This document shows positions 9,531 to 18,159 of a stretch of DNA of 64,000 bases, one piece after another. The notes under the pieces are model-generated. The model was not told the origin of the DNA. It saw only the letters and a list, made by a program, of their open reading frames with translations, and made no database searches. Made by a program: the position numbers and the translations under genes. The stretch lies in contig NZ_CP034930.1 in NCBI RefSeq assembly GCF_004014855.1, positions 434,001-498,000 of the forward strand. The letters are read 5' to 3'. Numbering within the stretch: the first letter of the stretch is position 1; each line of letters starts with the position of its first letter. Source of the stretch: Apibacter raozihei. Its GTDB lineage: Bacteria > Bacteroidota > Bacteroidia > Flavobacteriales > Weeksellaceae.

Positions 9531-11750
9531 ATGTATCAAAAAATAAAACATATAGTTTCCGAAAGTACTTTTTTTATTTTCAGCTTTTATTTTAGCAGGG
9601 GTTTGAGAATAGCTTTTGTAATGCTTATGCCTATGATTATTGGTATTTTGTTTAACCGTTTGGACATTGGCGTACTGGCTTCTTCTGGTGCTTTGGTAGC
9701 AGGAATAGGAGATAATCCGGGAACTATTAAAATAAAACTTTATACTCAGTCTATAGGAGCTGTATTTTATTTTTTGGTCGTTCTAATCAGTCAGTTGTTA
9801 TTGCCTTATACCTCTCATGTCGTGTCTTTTGGTTTATGGGTAACTTTTAGTGGTTTCTTTTTTTCACTTTTATTTATCTATGGTTCCCGAGCAGTAAGCA
9901 TTAGTACTTCTGCGTTATTATGTATTGTATATGCCTGTAGTTTTCAATCACATGATATATTTACGAATACTTTAGCCATGATGTCCGGTGTTGTGTTTTA
10001 CGGAATTGTTTCACTGGGTCTTTGGCGTATTCAACCCTATCGCGTTATAGAGCAAAAGCTTAGTGAGAATATTAAACAGTTAGGAGAATATACCGACCTT
10101 CTCTATCATTATTTTCTGATAAAAAGTAATTCACCGGAAAAGAAGCAAAAACTAAACGATATTCTTATTAAAATTTTTGAAAAACAGGAAAAAATTCATG
10201 CTACCCATGAAGATATACGTGAAAATCTCTTTCGACTGCGTATTAACGCAAAAAGCTTTTCCGCTAAAGGAAGGAGAATGACACTTATTTTCAGTGCTTT
10301 GATAGATTTATATGAGCAGCTCATTTCTTTAAATATCCAAGATGATAAGCTTATTTACTCGCTGGAAAAAAGCGGATTAAAGCAGGATTTTACTACCGGT
10401 TTATTAAATATGAGGCTGATTCTTGATGGTATTAACTGGTCTATAAATTTACATAAAAAAGTTACTATTACTATAGATACTTCTTTGCTTACTAAGTTTA
10501 AAGAACATATTTTAAATATTGAAAACGGTAGTGTTGCCTGTAGGGATGTTAATGTTCATGCGTTAAAACATGTAAGATTTATTTTCAGATCCTTTTACAA
10601 ACAAACCCAAATTATTAAATCCATTATCAACGGAAACTTCAGTAATGAAAAAACAACTTATGAGGATTTACAATTAGAAAAATTTACACAAGAATACAAT
10701 TATAATTTTACCACATTAAAAGCTAATTTAAACTTACGTTCCAATATATTCAGGCATGCCTTACGTGTAAGCATGGCAATACTTTTATCATATTTTATAT
10801 GTATTGCCTTGGAAATCAAATATTTTTCATGGGTTTACCTGACCATTATACTTATCCTTAAACCTGTATACGGAAATACAAAGAACTATGCTATTCAACG
10901 TTTACAAGGAACGGCTGCCGGGGCAGTTATTACTTTGCTTTTGCTTTTACTGACTCAAAACGTTTATGTTATTACTTTTCTGACGGTTATCTGTATTGTA
11001 GGTGCTTATAGTTTTATTCCCATCAATTACAAGGTAGGAGTTGCTTTTGTAACTATTTTTGTCATCCTTTTAATTTTCTTGGAACATCAGGGGAGCGATA
11101 ATTGGATTAATATATATCACAGACTGGGAGGAACTGCCATTGCCGTAATTATAGCTTTTATTCTCAGTTTTCTCTTTTTACCTACCTGGGAGTATAAAAT
11201 TCTCCCCACTCTCATCAGTAAATTATTAAATTATAATTTAAATTATTTTAAAAAACTGACTTTTAATTTACAACATGAAGATAAATTATCTGATACTGAG
11301 GTTAAATTGGCCCGAAAGGATGTTTTGTTAGGAACTTCAAATTTATCCAGTTCTTTTCAACGAATTATATCTGAACCTTCTTTATCTAAAGATTATAAAT
11401 CTGATATTTATAATATTCAGACACTTATAAACTTACTTTCTACGAGAATTTCTGCATTAAGAACTTATACTTTTACATCGCAAAAAAATACAATTACAGA
11501 AACAGATAATCGTTTGATACAATTAATCGAGCAAACATTAACCAATTGTATTAGCTTGATACAAAACAGGAATCCTGGAGAAGAAAGCAACTGGCTGGAA
11601 GAGGAATTTAATTTGAATTTAAATAATCAAAGTTTAAATACTTATCAGCTTAAAGAAATTTATATACTTTCCCAACAAATATATAACTACGTAAAAAAAT
11701 TAAAAGAATTTCATGAATGGAAAAATTCTCAATTCGAATTTTCTTTGTGA
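9531..11750 (+). CDS. FUSC-family (YccS/YhfK-like) inner-membrane protein
   Basis: A 739-residue protein with the YccS/YhfK layout: a cluster of membrane helices at about residues 25-170, a long cytoplasmic helical stretch (about 175-400), a second membrane cluster (about 405-550, starting FRHALRVSMAILLSYFI and including the conserved LQGTAAGAVI), then a soluble C-terminal part. The family includes fusaric-acid-type efflux and aromatic acid exporters, but many members have no known substrate. It lies 42 bp after the DUF1634 gene and may share its transcript. A hairpin with T tract follows. Confidence 0.88.
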   Translation: MYQKIKHIVSESTFFIFSFYFSRGLRIAFVMLMPMIIGILFNRLDIGVLASSGALVAGIGDNPGTIKIKLYTQSIGAVFYFLVVLISQLLLPYTSHVVSFGLWVTFSGFFFSLLFIYGSRAVSISTSALLCIVYACSFQSHDIFTNTLAMMSGVVFYGIVSLGLWRIQPYRVIEQKLSENIKQLGEYTDLLYHYFLIKSNSPEKKQKLNDILIKIFEKQEKIHATHEDIRENLFRLRINAKSFSAKGRRMTLIFSALIDLYEQLISLNIQDDKLIYSLEKSGLKQDFTTGLLNMRLILDGINWSINLHKKVTITIDTSLLTKFKEHILNIENGSVACRDVNVHALKHVRFIFRSFYKQTQIIKSIINGNFSNEKTTYEDLQLEKFTQEYNYNFTTLKANLNLRSNIFRHALRVSMAILLSYFICIALEIKYFSWVYLTIILILKPVYGNTKNYAIQRLQGTAAGAVITLLLLLLTQNVYVITFLTVICIVGAYSFIPINYKVGVAFVTIFVILLIFLEHQGSDNWINIYHRLGGTAIAVIIAFILSFLFLPTWEYKILPTLISKLLNYNLNYFKKLTFNLQHEDKLSDTEVKLARKDVLLGTSNLSSSFQRIISEPSLSKDYKSDIYNIQTLINLLSTRISALRTYTFTSQKNTITETDNRLIQLIEQTLTNCISLIQNRNPGEESNWLEEEFNLNLNNQSLNTYQLKEIYILSQQIYNYVKKLKEFHEWKNSQFEFSL

Positions 11751-11813
11751 TATTTCTTTTCTATTAAAATCTTATTTTATAAATATAAGTTAATCTTATA
11801 AAAAATAGCAAAA

Positions 11814-11856
11814 AAAAACATACTATGTTTTTATTAAAAAAAACGAGTATGTTTTT
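11814..11856 (+). terminator. Probable terminator of the TSUP-DUF1634-FUSC operon
   Basis: An 11-bp perfect stem (11814-11824 with 11846-11856), AT-rich, with a 21-base loop and A tract before and T tract after. The loop is large, so efficiency is uncertain. Confidence 0.55.
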
Positions 11857-11950
11857 ACAATTTATTGATTCTTCTTCTTAAAAATTTATAAAATGCTGAA
11901 TATTTCACAATTGAAGGCTTACACAAAAATCAAACCAATATTTTAGCTTA

Positions 11951-11981
11951 TTGCATTGTAATAATTTAATATTTACTTTTG
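11951..11981 (+). promoter_or_regulatory. Complete Bacteroidota promoter for the small secreted peptide
   Basis: TTG (11951-11953), a 20-base gap, then TACTTTTG (11974-11981), matching both the -33 and -7 boxes of the Bacteroidota primary sigma factor. The start of transcription is expected near 11988, leaving a leader of about 155 bases before the peptide ATG. Confidence 0.6.
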
Positions 11982-12007
11982 TTTCATATTAAGATTAAAA
12001 CATTAGT

Positions 12008-12091
12008 ATAATCATCAATTATATATTTTAAATATTGATAGTCGCGAATATCAACATAAAAATTAATTGATGATTATGTCGGAAAATCCGA
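12008..12091 (+). promoter_or_regulatory. Structured 5' leader with nested inverted repeats
   Basis: A perfect 14-bp inverted repeat (12008-12021 with 12064-12077) encloses a shorter one (12035-12040 with 12049-12054, around the palindrome TCGCGA). A separate hairpin follows directly (TCGGA at 12079-12083 with TCCGA at 12087-12091). All lie inside the predicted leader of the peptide gene. This may be a cis-acting RNA or an operator; it matches no riboswitch class that I know. Confidence 0.45.
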
Positions 12092-12142
12092 AACAGCGAC
12101 ATTTAAAAATCTGAAAGTAGGAATTTTTAAACTTATTAAATT

Positions 12143-12367
12143 ATGAAAAAACTATTATTTTCGGCAGCGATTATAGTTGCCGGCCTTGCCACTTCAACAC
12201 AGGCAAAAGCAGACACGTTACCATTAGCCATTGAAAACAATTACACAACCGTAACAACTACTTCCAAAATGTCACTGGAAGATGAAGCTGTTTACAGATG
12301 CGTTTACTGGTATTCATATTGGTTGAATGGAAAACTATATCATAGATATAGATGCTATGTAGCTTAA
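12143..12367 (+). CDS. Small secreted two-cysteine peptide, unknown function
   Basis: A 74-residue precursor. Residues 1-23 form a clear signal peptide (two Lys, hydrophobic core, AKA before Asp24). The mature part of about 50 residues ends in an aromatic, basic stretch with Cys53 and Cys71 placed almost evenly around Asn62-Gly63 (8 and 7 residues away). This fits a disulfide-closed beta hairpin with a tight NG turn. I do not recognise the family. Such a shape is seen in some antimicrobial peptides and in small secreted structural proteins, but that is only a resemblance. It has its own promoter and a long structured leader, and a GLPGLI gene and a barrel gene follow on the same strand. Confidence 0.65.
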   Translation: MKKLLFSAAIIVAGLATSTQAKADTLPLAIENNYTTVTTTSKMSLEDEAVYRCVYWYSYWLNGKLYHRYRCYVA

Positions 12368-12444
12368 ATGTCATAAATATTATTATTTTCAGTTTATTAT
12401 ACTTAGTTATTTTATCCTGATTTTAATTATAAATCAATCAAACA

Positions 12445-12509
12445 TAGTGTATAATTCATAGTATAAACAATGTACATCGCTAGTGTATAAATTTTATACT
12501 ATGAATTAT
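12445..12509. repeat. 17-bp inverted repeat with flanking direct repeat
   Basis: A perfect 17-bp inverted repeat (12451-12467 with 12493-12509) separated by 25 bases. The 10-mer TAGTGTATAA occurs at 12445-12454 and again at 12481-12490. It lies between the peptide gene and the GLPGLI gene. It could act as an attenuator or partial terminator that sets their relative expression; there is no T run after it. Confidence 0.5.
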
Positions 12510-12551
12510 CTTATTTACTATTGAAATTTATCACAATTAAAGATCCGAAAA

Positions 12552-13259
12552 ATGAAAAGATACTTACTTAATACTATTATAATTATAATAACAGTTTTCA
12601 CTCCGTTACACTTATACAGCCAAACATATAAAATAGTTTATAAAACTATTTTTAATTTAGACAAAATTAAAAGTGAAAGCCCAGAGGGAGAAGCAGTTCA
12701 AAATTTAAATTTATTTTTTTCGGAACCGTTTACTTATAATTTATATTATAAAAATGGAATTTCATTATTTTTAAAAGACAAGTCTATACAAAATAAAGAC
12801 AACACTAAAATCATTGAAATTGGTGCAAATGATCAAACCTATAAAAATATGCAAGAAAATTTATATGTATATCAATCTGATTTTTTTGGAAAACTTTTTC
12901 TTGTAACAGACAAACTTAATAATACAAAGTGGAAATTTACAGGAGATGAAAAAAAGATTGATTCTTATACATGCAAAAAAGCCACGACTTTATCTGAAAG
13001 TCAAGGGCCTATAACTGCATGGTATACAATAGATTTAGCCATTCCGGACGGTCCGGAAAACTATTGTGGCCTGCCGGGATTAATTATTGAACTTGAACAG
13101 GAATACCAAACTTATAAACTTGTTTCAATTGATTTCAACTCCGATTATGAAATTGTAAAACCGACGAAAGGAAAAGCTATATCTCAAAATGATTATAATA
13201 TTTTATTAAAAGAAAAAATTCAAGAAATACAGGACGGAACTATTGAAGAAACATTTTAA
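12552..13259 (+). CDS. GLPGLI-family exported protein
   Basis: A 235-residue protein with a signal peptide (about 1-23) and the motif that names the GLPGLI family at residues 173-178, preceded by Cys172; Cys141 in DSYTCKKA is the usual partner position. The family is confined to Bacteroidota and has no established function. It is very often encoded directly before an outer-membrane receptor-like barrel, as here with an 11-bp gap. That suggests a periplasmic partner of the barrel. No promoter box is seen just upstream, so it may be read from the peptide promoter through the 12445-12509 hairpin. Confidence 0.88.
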   Translation: MKRYLLNTIIIIITVFTPLHLYSQTYKIVYKTIFNLDKIKSESPEGEAVQNLNLFFSEPFTYNLYYKNGISLFLKDKSIQNKDNTKIIEIGANDQTYKNMQENLYVYQSDFFGKLFLVTDKLNNTKWKFTGDEKKIDSYTCKKATTLSESQGPITAWYTIDLAIPDGPENYCGLPGLIIELEQEYQTYKLVSIDFNSDYEIVKPTKGKAISQNDYNILLKEKIQEIQDGTIEETF

Positions 13260-13270
13260 AAACAACTACT

Positions 13271-15901
13271 TTGAAAATTTTGTCTTTTAAATTTATATGT
13301 ATATTTTCAGCCTCCCTTATTGCTAATTTTACGATTGCTCAAAATCTCTATTTTATCGAAGGGAAAATATATAATTCTGACGATACGGCTATACCTTATG
13401 CATCAGTTCAACTAACTGATTCAGCAAGCAACCTAACCATCGGATATAGTATTTCCGATCATGAAGGTTACTACAAAATTGAACATATTCCTTCCGGAAA
13501 TTACCATATTGAGATAAATCATATTGAATACAATAAAAGTATAGAGAGTCTGTTTTTATCTAAAAGCAAAACTCAAAATTTCAATTTATATAAAAAAGAA
13601 AAAGAATTAGAAGAAATTACTATTATAAATAAACTTATAAAAAGTAAGGGAGATACTATTTCTTATAATTTAAATTCTTTTACCAACGGACATGAAGAAA
13701 AATTAAAAGATATTCTTAATAAATTACCAGGAATTGAAGTAAACGATGGAAATATAAAGGTAAACGGAAAAATTATTGACAAATTATTAATTAACGGAAA
13801 CGACTTTTTTGGAAACAATCATAAACTAGCTACGGACAATTTAAATGCTCAGATGATTAAGTCCGTTGATGTATTAAAGAATTATCAAAATTCTCTACTA
13901 GCTAAAAACTTGGAAGGAGGCCAACAAACAGCCCTAAACGTAGATATAAAAAAGGAATATCAAAACAAAATTACCGGAGATATATCCTTATTTTCATCGT
14001 ATAAAGAAATGTATAACTCTCAACTCAATTTATTTAAATTTGGATCTAAATCATCTATAAGTTTTATAGGAAATGCTGGAAATACCGGAAAAAACGGATT
14101 TACTATCGATGATTATCTGAAATTAAACACGGATGTCCGAAATGAACTTATGAATAACGAAATTTCTTCTATGAAAGAAATGAGTGATTTCCTTCCTAAC
14201 TTTTTACTGACCGATAATAATATTATAAAAAAAAATAATCAATTGGGAAGTTTAAATATCTCTTTTATACCCAATGAGAAGTTAAAAATATCGGCTTATT
14301 CTATACTAAACAATGTAAGCCAAAGAGAAAAAATATTTTCAGAAAAATTATTTTTAGATAACAATTCAGAGATATCTGATAAAAACAACACAAAAGGAAA
14401 TTTATTATTTAATCAGACGTATTTAAAAATTAACTATGATATTAATAACCATATATCAATATCCTATTCCGGAGCTTTGGAACCTGCTTACAATAAAGGA
14501 ATTGGAATTACTGAATCAAATAATAAAATTAATATTCACTCTTACGATGAAAATTTATCTACTAAAAATTTAAAATTTTCTCAACAATTTAGTTTTTTAT
14601 ATAAATTTTCAGAAAAAAACTTAGTCACCTTTAATCTTTATCAGGAACTAAAAGATGATAGAAATAAATATACAATTTCCTCATCTGAACCTCTATTTCA
14701 CTATAATAACCTTAGCCTACAACAAAGAAGTTATCGAAAAAATGACGAAAAAGGTATCATTTCTAAGTTTACTCATAAATTTAGTATATTTACTTTGAAA
14801 GGAAATTTGGGATATATATGGAAAAGAAATATATTTAAAAATACAATTGTTCAGGAGCTTACTAATGAACACATTCCTATATCAACTAATTATTTGTTCT
14901 TAAAAACCGGAATCAGTAATTCTACTCATTTTTTACAATACCTACTTGACTTTGAAATAAGAGACTATAAATTATCCTTTAATCCTGAAAAATCTAAATC
15001 TACTTTTTTTTTACCAAAAGCTAAGTTAAAACTTGAGTTTACTCCAACTCATACTCTTTCCATTTATTACACAAAAGATATTACATATCTCTCTGCTGAT
15101 AAATTTAATCAACAAAATTATTTAAACGACTATTATAGCTTGTTTACAAAAAGTTTAATTGAAAGTAACAAAGAGCTTTTGAATTCAACCACAGGCATTG
15201 AGTATTTATTCTTAAATCTTTATAATGGTACAAATTTAATTATTAATACTAATTTTAATCAGACTTCAAACACTCCTGTAACAAATAACAATTCACTAAA
15301 TAATTATACAGTTATTAATTACATAAACTCAAAAAATAAAAAATCATGGAATGTAAATCTGATATTTGAAGCTAAACTAAAATTTATTAAATCCAGAATC
15401 AGCTTTAACAATGATTATAGCCTTTCGTTTGAAGATACTTTCACAAATCAGGAAAAAGACCCCATGAAATCTTCATTTATTTTTAATGAAATAGCCTTAA
15501 AATCTTACAGTAAGAAAGCATTTTTAAATTATGAATCCGGTATTAAATTATCAAACAGTATTTCTAGTTATAAAAACCAAAAAAACTCACTAAAAAGATC
15601 TCAAATTACTCCTTTTTTCAATTTATACTTTAAATTTTCAGAAAACTTAAAAGGATCATGGACTAATAATTATACTGTTTACCGAAGTGGTCAGATAAAG
15701 AAAGATATTTATAATTTGGGCTTTAAAATCATATACAAAAATAAACTGTCTTCCTGGAAATACTGGATCGAAGGAAATGATATTTTAAATATAGCTGGTT
15801 CAGAAACAATTGAAACCTCTACCACTAATAATATTTTACAAAGAAATATTTATCATAAGCTGCCAGGTTATGCCGGAGTCGGAATGAGTTATAATTTGTA
15901 G
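13271..15901 (+). CDS. TonB-receptor-like outer-membrane beta-barrel protein
   Basis: An 876-residue exported protein with signal peptide (1-23), a carboxypeptidase-regulatory-like beta-sandwich (about 24-115, FIEGKIYNSDDTAIPYASV), a plug-like domain (about 130-225, LNKLPGIEVNDGNIKVNGK and LINGNDFFG), and a long barrel to the C-terminus. This is the 'outer membrane beta-barrel family' that accompanies GLPGLI genes. Start is TTG at 13271: the next in-frame ATG would remove the signal peptide. No clear TonB box is visible, so active import is uncertain. The gene ends 6 bp from the convergent yqaA-like gene, with no terminator between. Confidence 0.88.
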   Translation: MKILSFKFICIFSASLIANFTIAQNLYFIEGKIYNSDDTAIPYASVQLTDSASNLTIGYSISDHEGYYKIEHIPSGNYHIEINHIEYNKSIESLFLSKSKTQNFNLYKKEKELEEITIINKLIKSKGDTISYNLNSFTNGHEEKLKDILNKLPGIEVNDGNIKVNGKIIDKLLINGNDFFGNNHKLATDNLNAQMIKSVDVLKNYQNSLLAKNLEGGQQTALNVDIKKEYQNKITGDISLFSSYKEMYNSQLNLFKFGSKSSISFIGNAGNTGKNGFTIDDYLKLNTDVRNELMNNEISSMKEMSDFLPNFLLTDNNIIKKNNQLGSLNISFIPNEKLKISAYSILNNVSQREKIFSEKLFLDNNSEISDKNNTKGNLLFNQTYLKINYDINNHISISYSGALEPAYNKGIGITESNNKINIHSYDENLSTKNLKFSQQFSFLYKFSEKNLVTFNLYQELKDDRNKYTISSSEPLFHYNNLSLQQRSYRKNDEKGIISKFTHKFSIFTLKGNLGYIWKRNIFKNTIVQELTNEHIPISTNYLFLKTGISNSTHFLQYLLDFEIRDYKLSFNPEKSKSTFFLPKAKLKLEFTPTHTLSIYYTKDITYLSADKFNQQNYLNDYYSLFTKSLIESNKELLNSTTGIEYLFLNLYNGTNLIINTNFNQTSNTPVTNNNSLNNYTVINYINSKNKKSWNVNLIFEAKLKFIKSRISFNNDYSLSFEDTFTNQEKDPMKSSFIFNEIALKSYSKKAFLNYESGIKLSNSISSYKNQKNSLKRSQITPFFNLYFKFSENLKGSWTNNYTVYRSGQIKKDIYNLGFKIIYKNKLSSWKYWIEGNDILNIAGSETIETSTTNNILQRNIYHKLPGYAGVGMSYNL

Positions 15902-15907
15902 CTGAAA

Positions 15908-16351
15908 CTATTTAAACCACTCAACACCATACATTATGATTATATAACGAGCCAATTTACCTAAAAACATAGAGAATGTTACTATAAAAATATTAGCTCT
16001 CATATACCCTAAAGCAACCGGAATTATATCGCCAACAACCGGAAGAAATGAAAAAAAAGCCATGGATGCTCCTTTACCTTCTAACCAATTATGCATTTTA
16101 TCAATTTTATCTTTCTTTATTTTCAGGTATTTTTCAATCCATTCAATCTTACCCAGCTTACCCAAAAAATAATTAGTCATTCCTCCTAAACTATTTCCAA
16201 GGGTTGCTATAATAACACAAAGCCAAGGTTCACCTCCTATTGCTAAAATTCCCCCTAACACTACCTCAGAACTAAATGGTAAAATTGTAGCTGCTAGAAA
16301 TGAAGCTAAAAATAACCCATAATACCCATATTCTATCAATCCATCTAACAT
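15908..16351 (-). CDS. YqaA/DedA-family membrane protein
   Basis: A 147-residue inner-membrane protein of the short YqaA branch of the SNARE-associated/DedA superfamily. Visible family features are the N-terminal GLFLASFLAATILPFSSE, the GNSLGGMTNYFLGK loop, and FFSFLPVVGDIIPVALG with its conserved Pro-rich re-entrant motif. DedA proteins help to flip or distribute lipids, including undecaprenyl phosphate and phosphatidylethanolamine in some members; the role of YqaA itself is not settled. It is the last gene of a manA-plsC-yqaA unit, 12 bp after plsC. Confidence 0.87.
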   Translation of the reverse strand: MLDGLIEYGYYGLFLASFLAATILPFSSEVVLGGILAIGGEPWLCVIIATLGNSLGGMTNYFLGKLGKIEWIEKYLKIKKDKIDKMHNWLEGKGASMAFFSFLPVVGDIIPVALGYMRANIFIVTFSMFLGKLARYIIIMYGVEWFK

Positions 16352-16363
16352 AACTGAATGAAT

Positions 16364-17113
16364 CTATTTAAGTTCCGGATGGATAATCGGAGTATCTTTA
16401 ATTTGTTCATAAATCAGATGATATGTTTGATCTTTTAACTCTTCTTTTGATTTATTTAAAGGATACAAAATATCTAACCTTTCCACCTTCACTTTTCCGG
16501 GATAACCTAGAGTAAATACAAACGGAAACATATTATTAAGATTATGAATAGCATAAACAACTATGGGCGCATTACAGTAAAGAGAAGATATAAATGCTCC
16601 ATCTTTAAAATTTGCGAGAATAGTATCTCTGTCAGGCACACCTCCCTCGGGGAAAAGAACCACATTTTTATTTTCCAGAGTAATAGTTTTCTTAACAGCC
16701 GGAAACACATCCGCTCTGCTTTTTTTATCTGATCGATCTACCGAAATTGAAATCTTCTTAAAAATTCTTCCAAAAACAGGGTACTTCTCCAGTTCCTTTT
16801 TACCTACAAATACAATAGGATGATTGGGATGAAGAATAAACATTAATGCTACATCCATAACAGATGTATGATTTGACACTAAAATATAATTTTTTTTAGG
16901 ATCCAGTTTTTGGCTGTACTTAAGAGTATAAGTAAAACCCATTCCATAAAACAAAACATATGACCACAATCTCATAAAAAAATAGGTCAGTTTATCATTT
17001 TTCTGGTACGTTAACAAATAAATGGTTGTACCGATAAAAAGGGTACATAAGGCTGCCAGAATATAAAACCATATTTTCCAAATAATGACTAAAATTTTTC
17101 TTATAAATTCCAT
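16364..17113 (-). CDS. plsC: 1-acyl-sn-glycerol-3-phosphate acyltransferase family protein
   Basis: A 249-residue PlsC-type acyltransferase with one or two N-terminal membrane segments (about 5-35). The catalytic HxxxxD motif is His82-Asp87 (NHTSVMD), and the glycerol-phosphate binding motif FPEGG is at 154-158. PlsC adds the second acyl chain to form phosphatidic acid; some relatives acylate ornithine lipids or other acceptors. It lies between manA (7 bp) and the yqaA-like gene (12 bp), all on the minus strand, so the three are probably co-transcribed. The family is certain; the exact acceptor less so. Confidence 0.88.
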   Translation of the reverse strand: MEFIRKILVIIWKIWFYILAALCTLFIGTTIYLLTYQKNDKLTYFFMRLWSYVLFYGMGFTYTLKYSQKLDPKKNYILVSNHTSVMDVALMFILHPNHPIVFVGKKELEKYPVFGRIFKKISISVDRSDKKSRADVFPAVKKTITLENKNVVLFPEGGVPDRDTILANFKDGAFISSLYCNAPIVVYAIHNLNNMFPFVFTLGYPGKVKVERLDILYPLNKSKEELKDQTYHLIYEQIKDTPIIHPELK

Positions 17114-17120
17114 AAAGTAG

Positions 17121-18089
17121 TTAAATATGAACTTCTAAAAGTGTTAATGGTTGGCTTATTAAAGATTTTATCGTTACTTCATCTAGCGAAGCTGGAAGTA
17201 AAACAGTTTGACCTTTGTTTATTTCTATTTGACCGGATTCACTTTCTAAAACCCCTTTTCCTTCTAAAATAATTATTATTTTAAATGTATTAGTTGATTT
17301 CTCAATTTTCAACAATTCATGAATAATCTTTTTGGAAGTTGTAAAGTATGGCGATTGTACCAACAGCTCATTATCAGAAGTTTTATTATAATGTATAAAA
17401 GGATCCTTAATATATGAAAAATCAGAAACATCTGCAGCTTGTTGCAGATGCAGTTCTCTTTTCTTACCGTCTTTATCTACTCTATTATAATCATAGATAC
17501 GATAAGTAATATCTGAGGTTTGCTGAATTTCTGCAACCATAATTCCTTTACCTAAAGCATGAACCCGGCCTGCAGGAATATATACAACATCACCTTTTTG
17601 AGGGTGAATTTTCCGTAAAACAGATTCAATTTCCCCTTCTTTTTCCTTTTGTAAGAAAATTTCTTTATTCACATCTGGTTCGAAACCCACGATAATTTCT
17701 GACTCAGGATCAGATTCTAATACATACCACATTTCGGTTTTACCAAAAGAGTTATGATACTTTTTTGCATATACGTCATCCGGATGAACCTGTACGGATA
17801 AAGGCGCATCAGCATCTAAAAACTTTATCAGAAGAGGGAAGTCCAAACCAAATTTTTTATAAACTTCAGTACCTAAAAGCTTTTCTTTATATTCAGTTAT
17901 TAAATCATTTAAATTACGTCCTTTATGAGCACCATTTGCTATCTTACTTACAAAACCCGGAACAGTAGATATCTCCCAGCTCTCTCCAATATTTTCTTCA
18001 GTAATCTTTTTCCCAAAAGCAGTTAATTTATTCCCTCCCCATATTCTATAGTGGTAAGAAGGCTGAAATAATAATGGATATAATGACAT
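17121..18089 (-). CDS. manA: Mannose-6-phosphate isomerase, class I
   Basis: This zinc enzyme interconverts fructose 6-phosphate and mannose 6-phosphate and feeds mannose into glycan precursors. The 322-residue protein has the cupin metal ligands His102 (QVHPDD), Glu119 (TEMWYVLE) and His177 (GRVHALGKG), and the short-form length seen in Bacteroidota and Firmicutes. A -7 promoter element lies 23 bases above the ATG. It is the first gene of the manA-plsC-yqaA unit. Confidence 0.93.
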   Translation of the reverse strand: MSLYPLLFQPSYHYRIWGGNKLTAFGKKITEENIGESWEISTVPGFVSKIANGAHKGRNLNDLITEYKEKLLGTEVYKKFGLDFPLLIKFLDADAPLSVQVHPDDVYAKKYHNSFGKTEMWYVLESDPESEIIVGFEPDVNKEIFLQKEKEGEIESVLRKIHPQKGDVVYIPAGRVHALGKGIMVAEIQQTSDITYRIYDYNRVDKDGKKRELHLQQAADVSDFSYIKDPFIHYNKTSDNELLVQSPYFTTSKKIIHELLKIEKSTNTFKIIIILEGKGVLESESGQIEINKGQTVLLPASLDEVTIKSLISQPLTLLEVHI

Positions 18090-18111
18090 ATATTGTAAAA
18101 TTTAATTAATA

Positions 18112-18119
18112 CAAAATTA
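18112..18119 (-). promoter_or_regulatory. -7 promoter element for manA
   Basis: Minus-strand TAATTTTG matches TAnnTTTG, just upstream of the manA start at 18089. Confidence 0.5.
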
Positions 18120-18159
18120 ATACATTTAAATAAATTGAATTTACAAAAGGCAATTCTGC

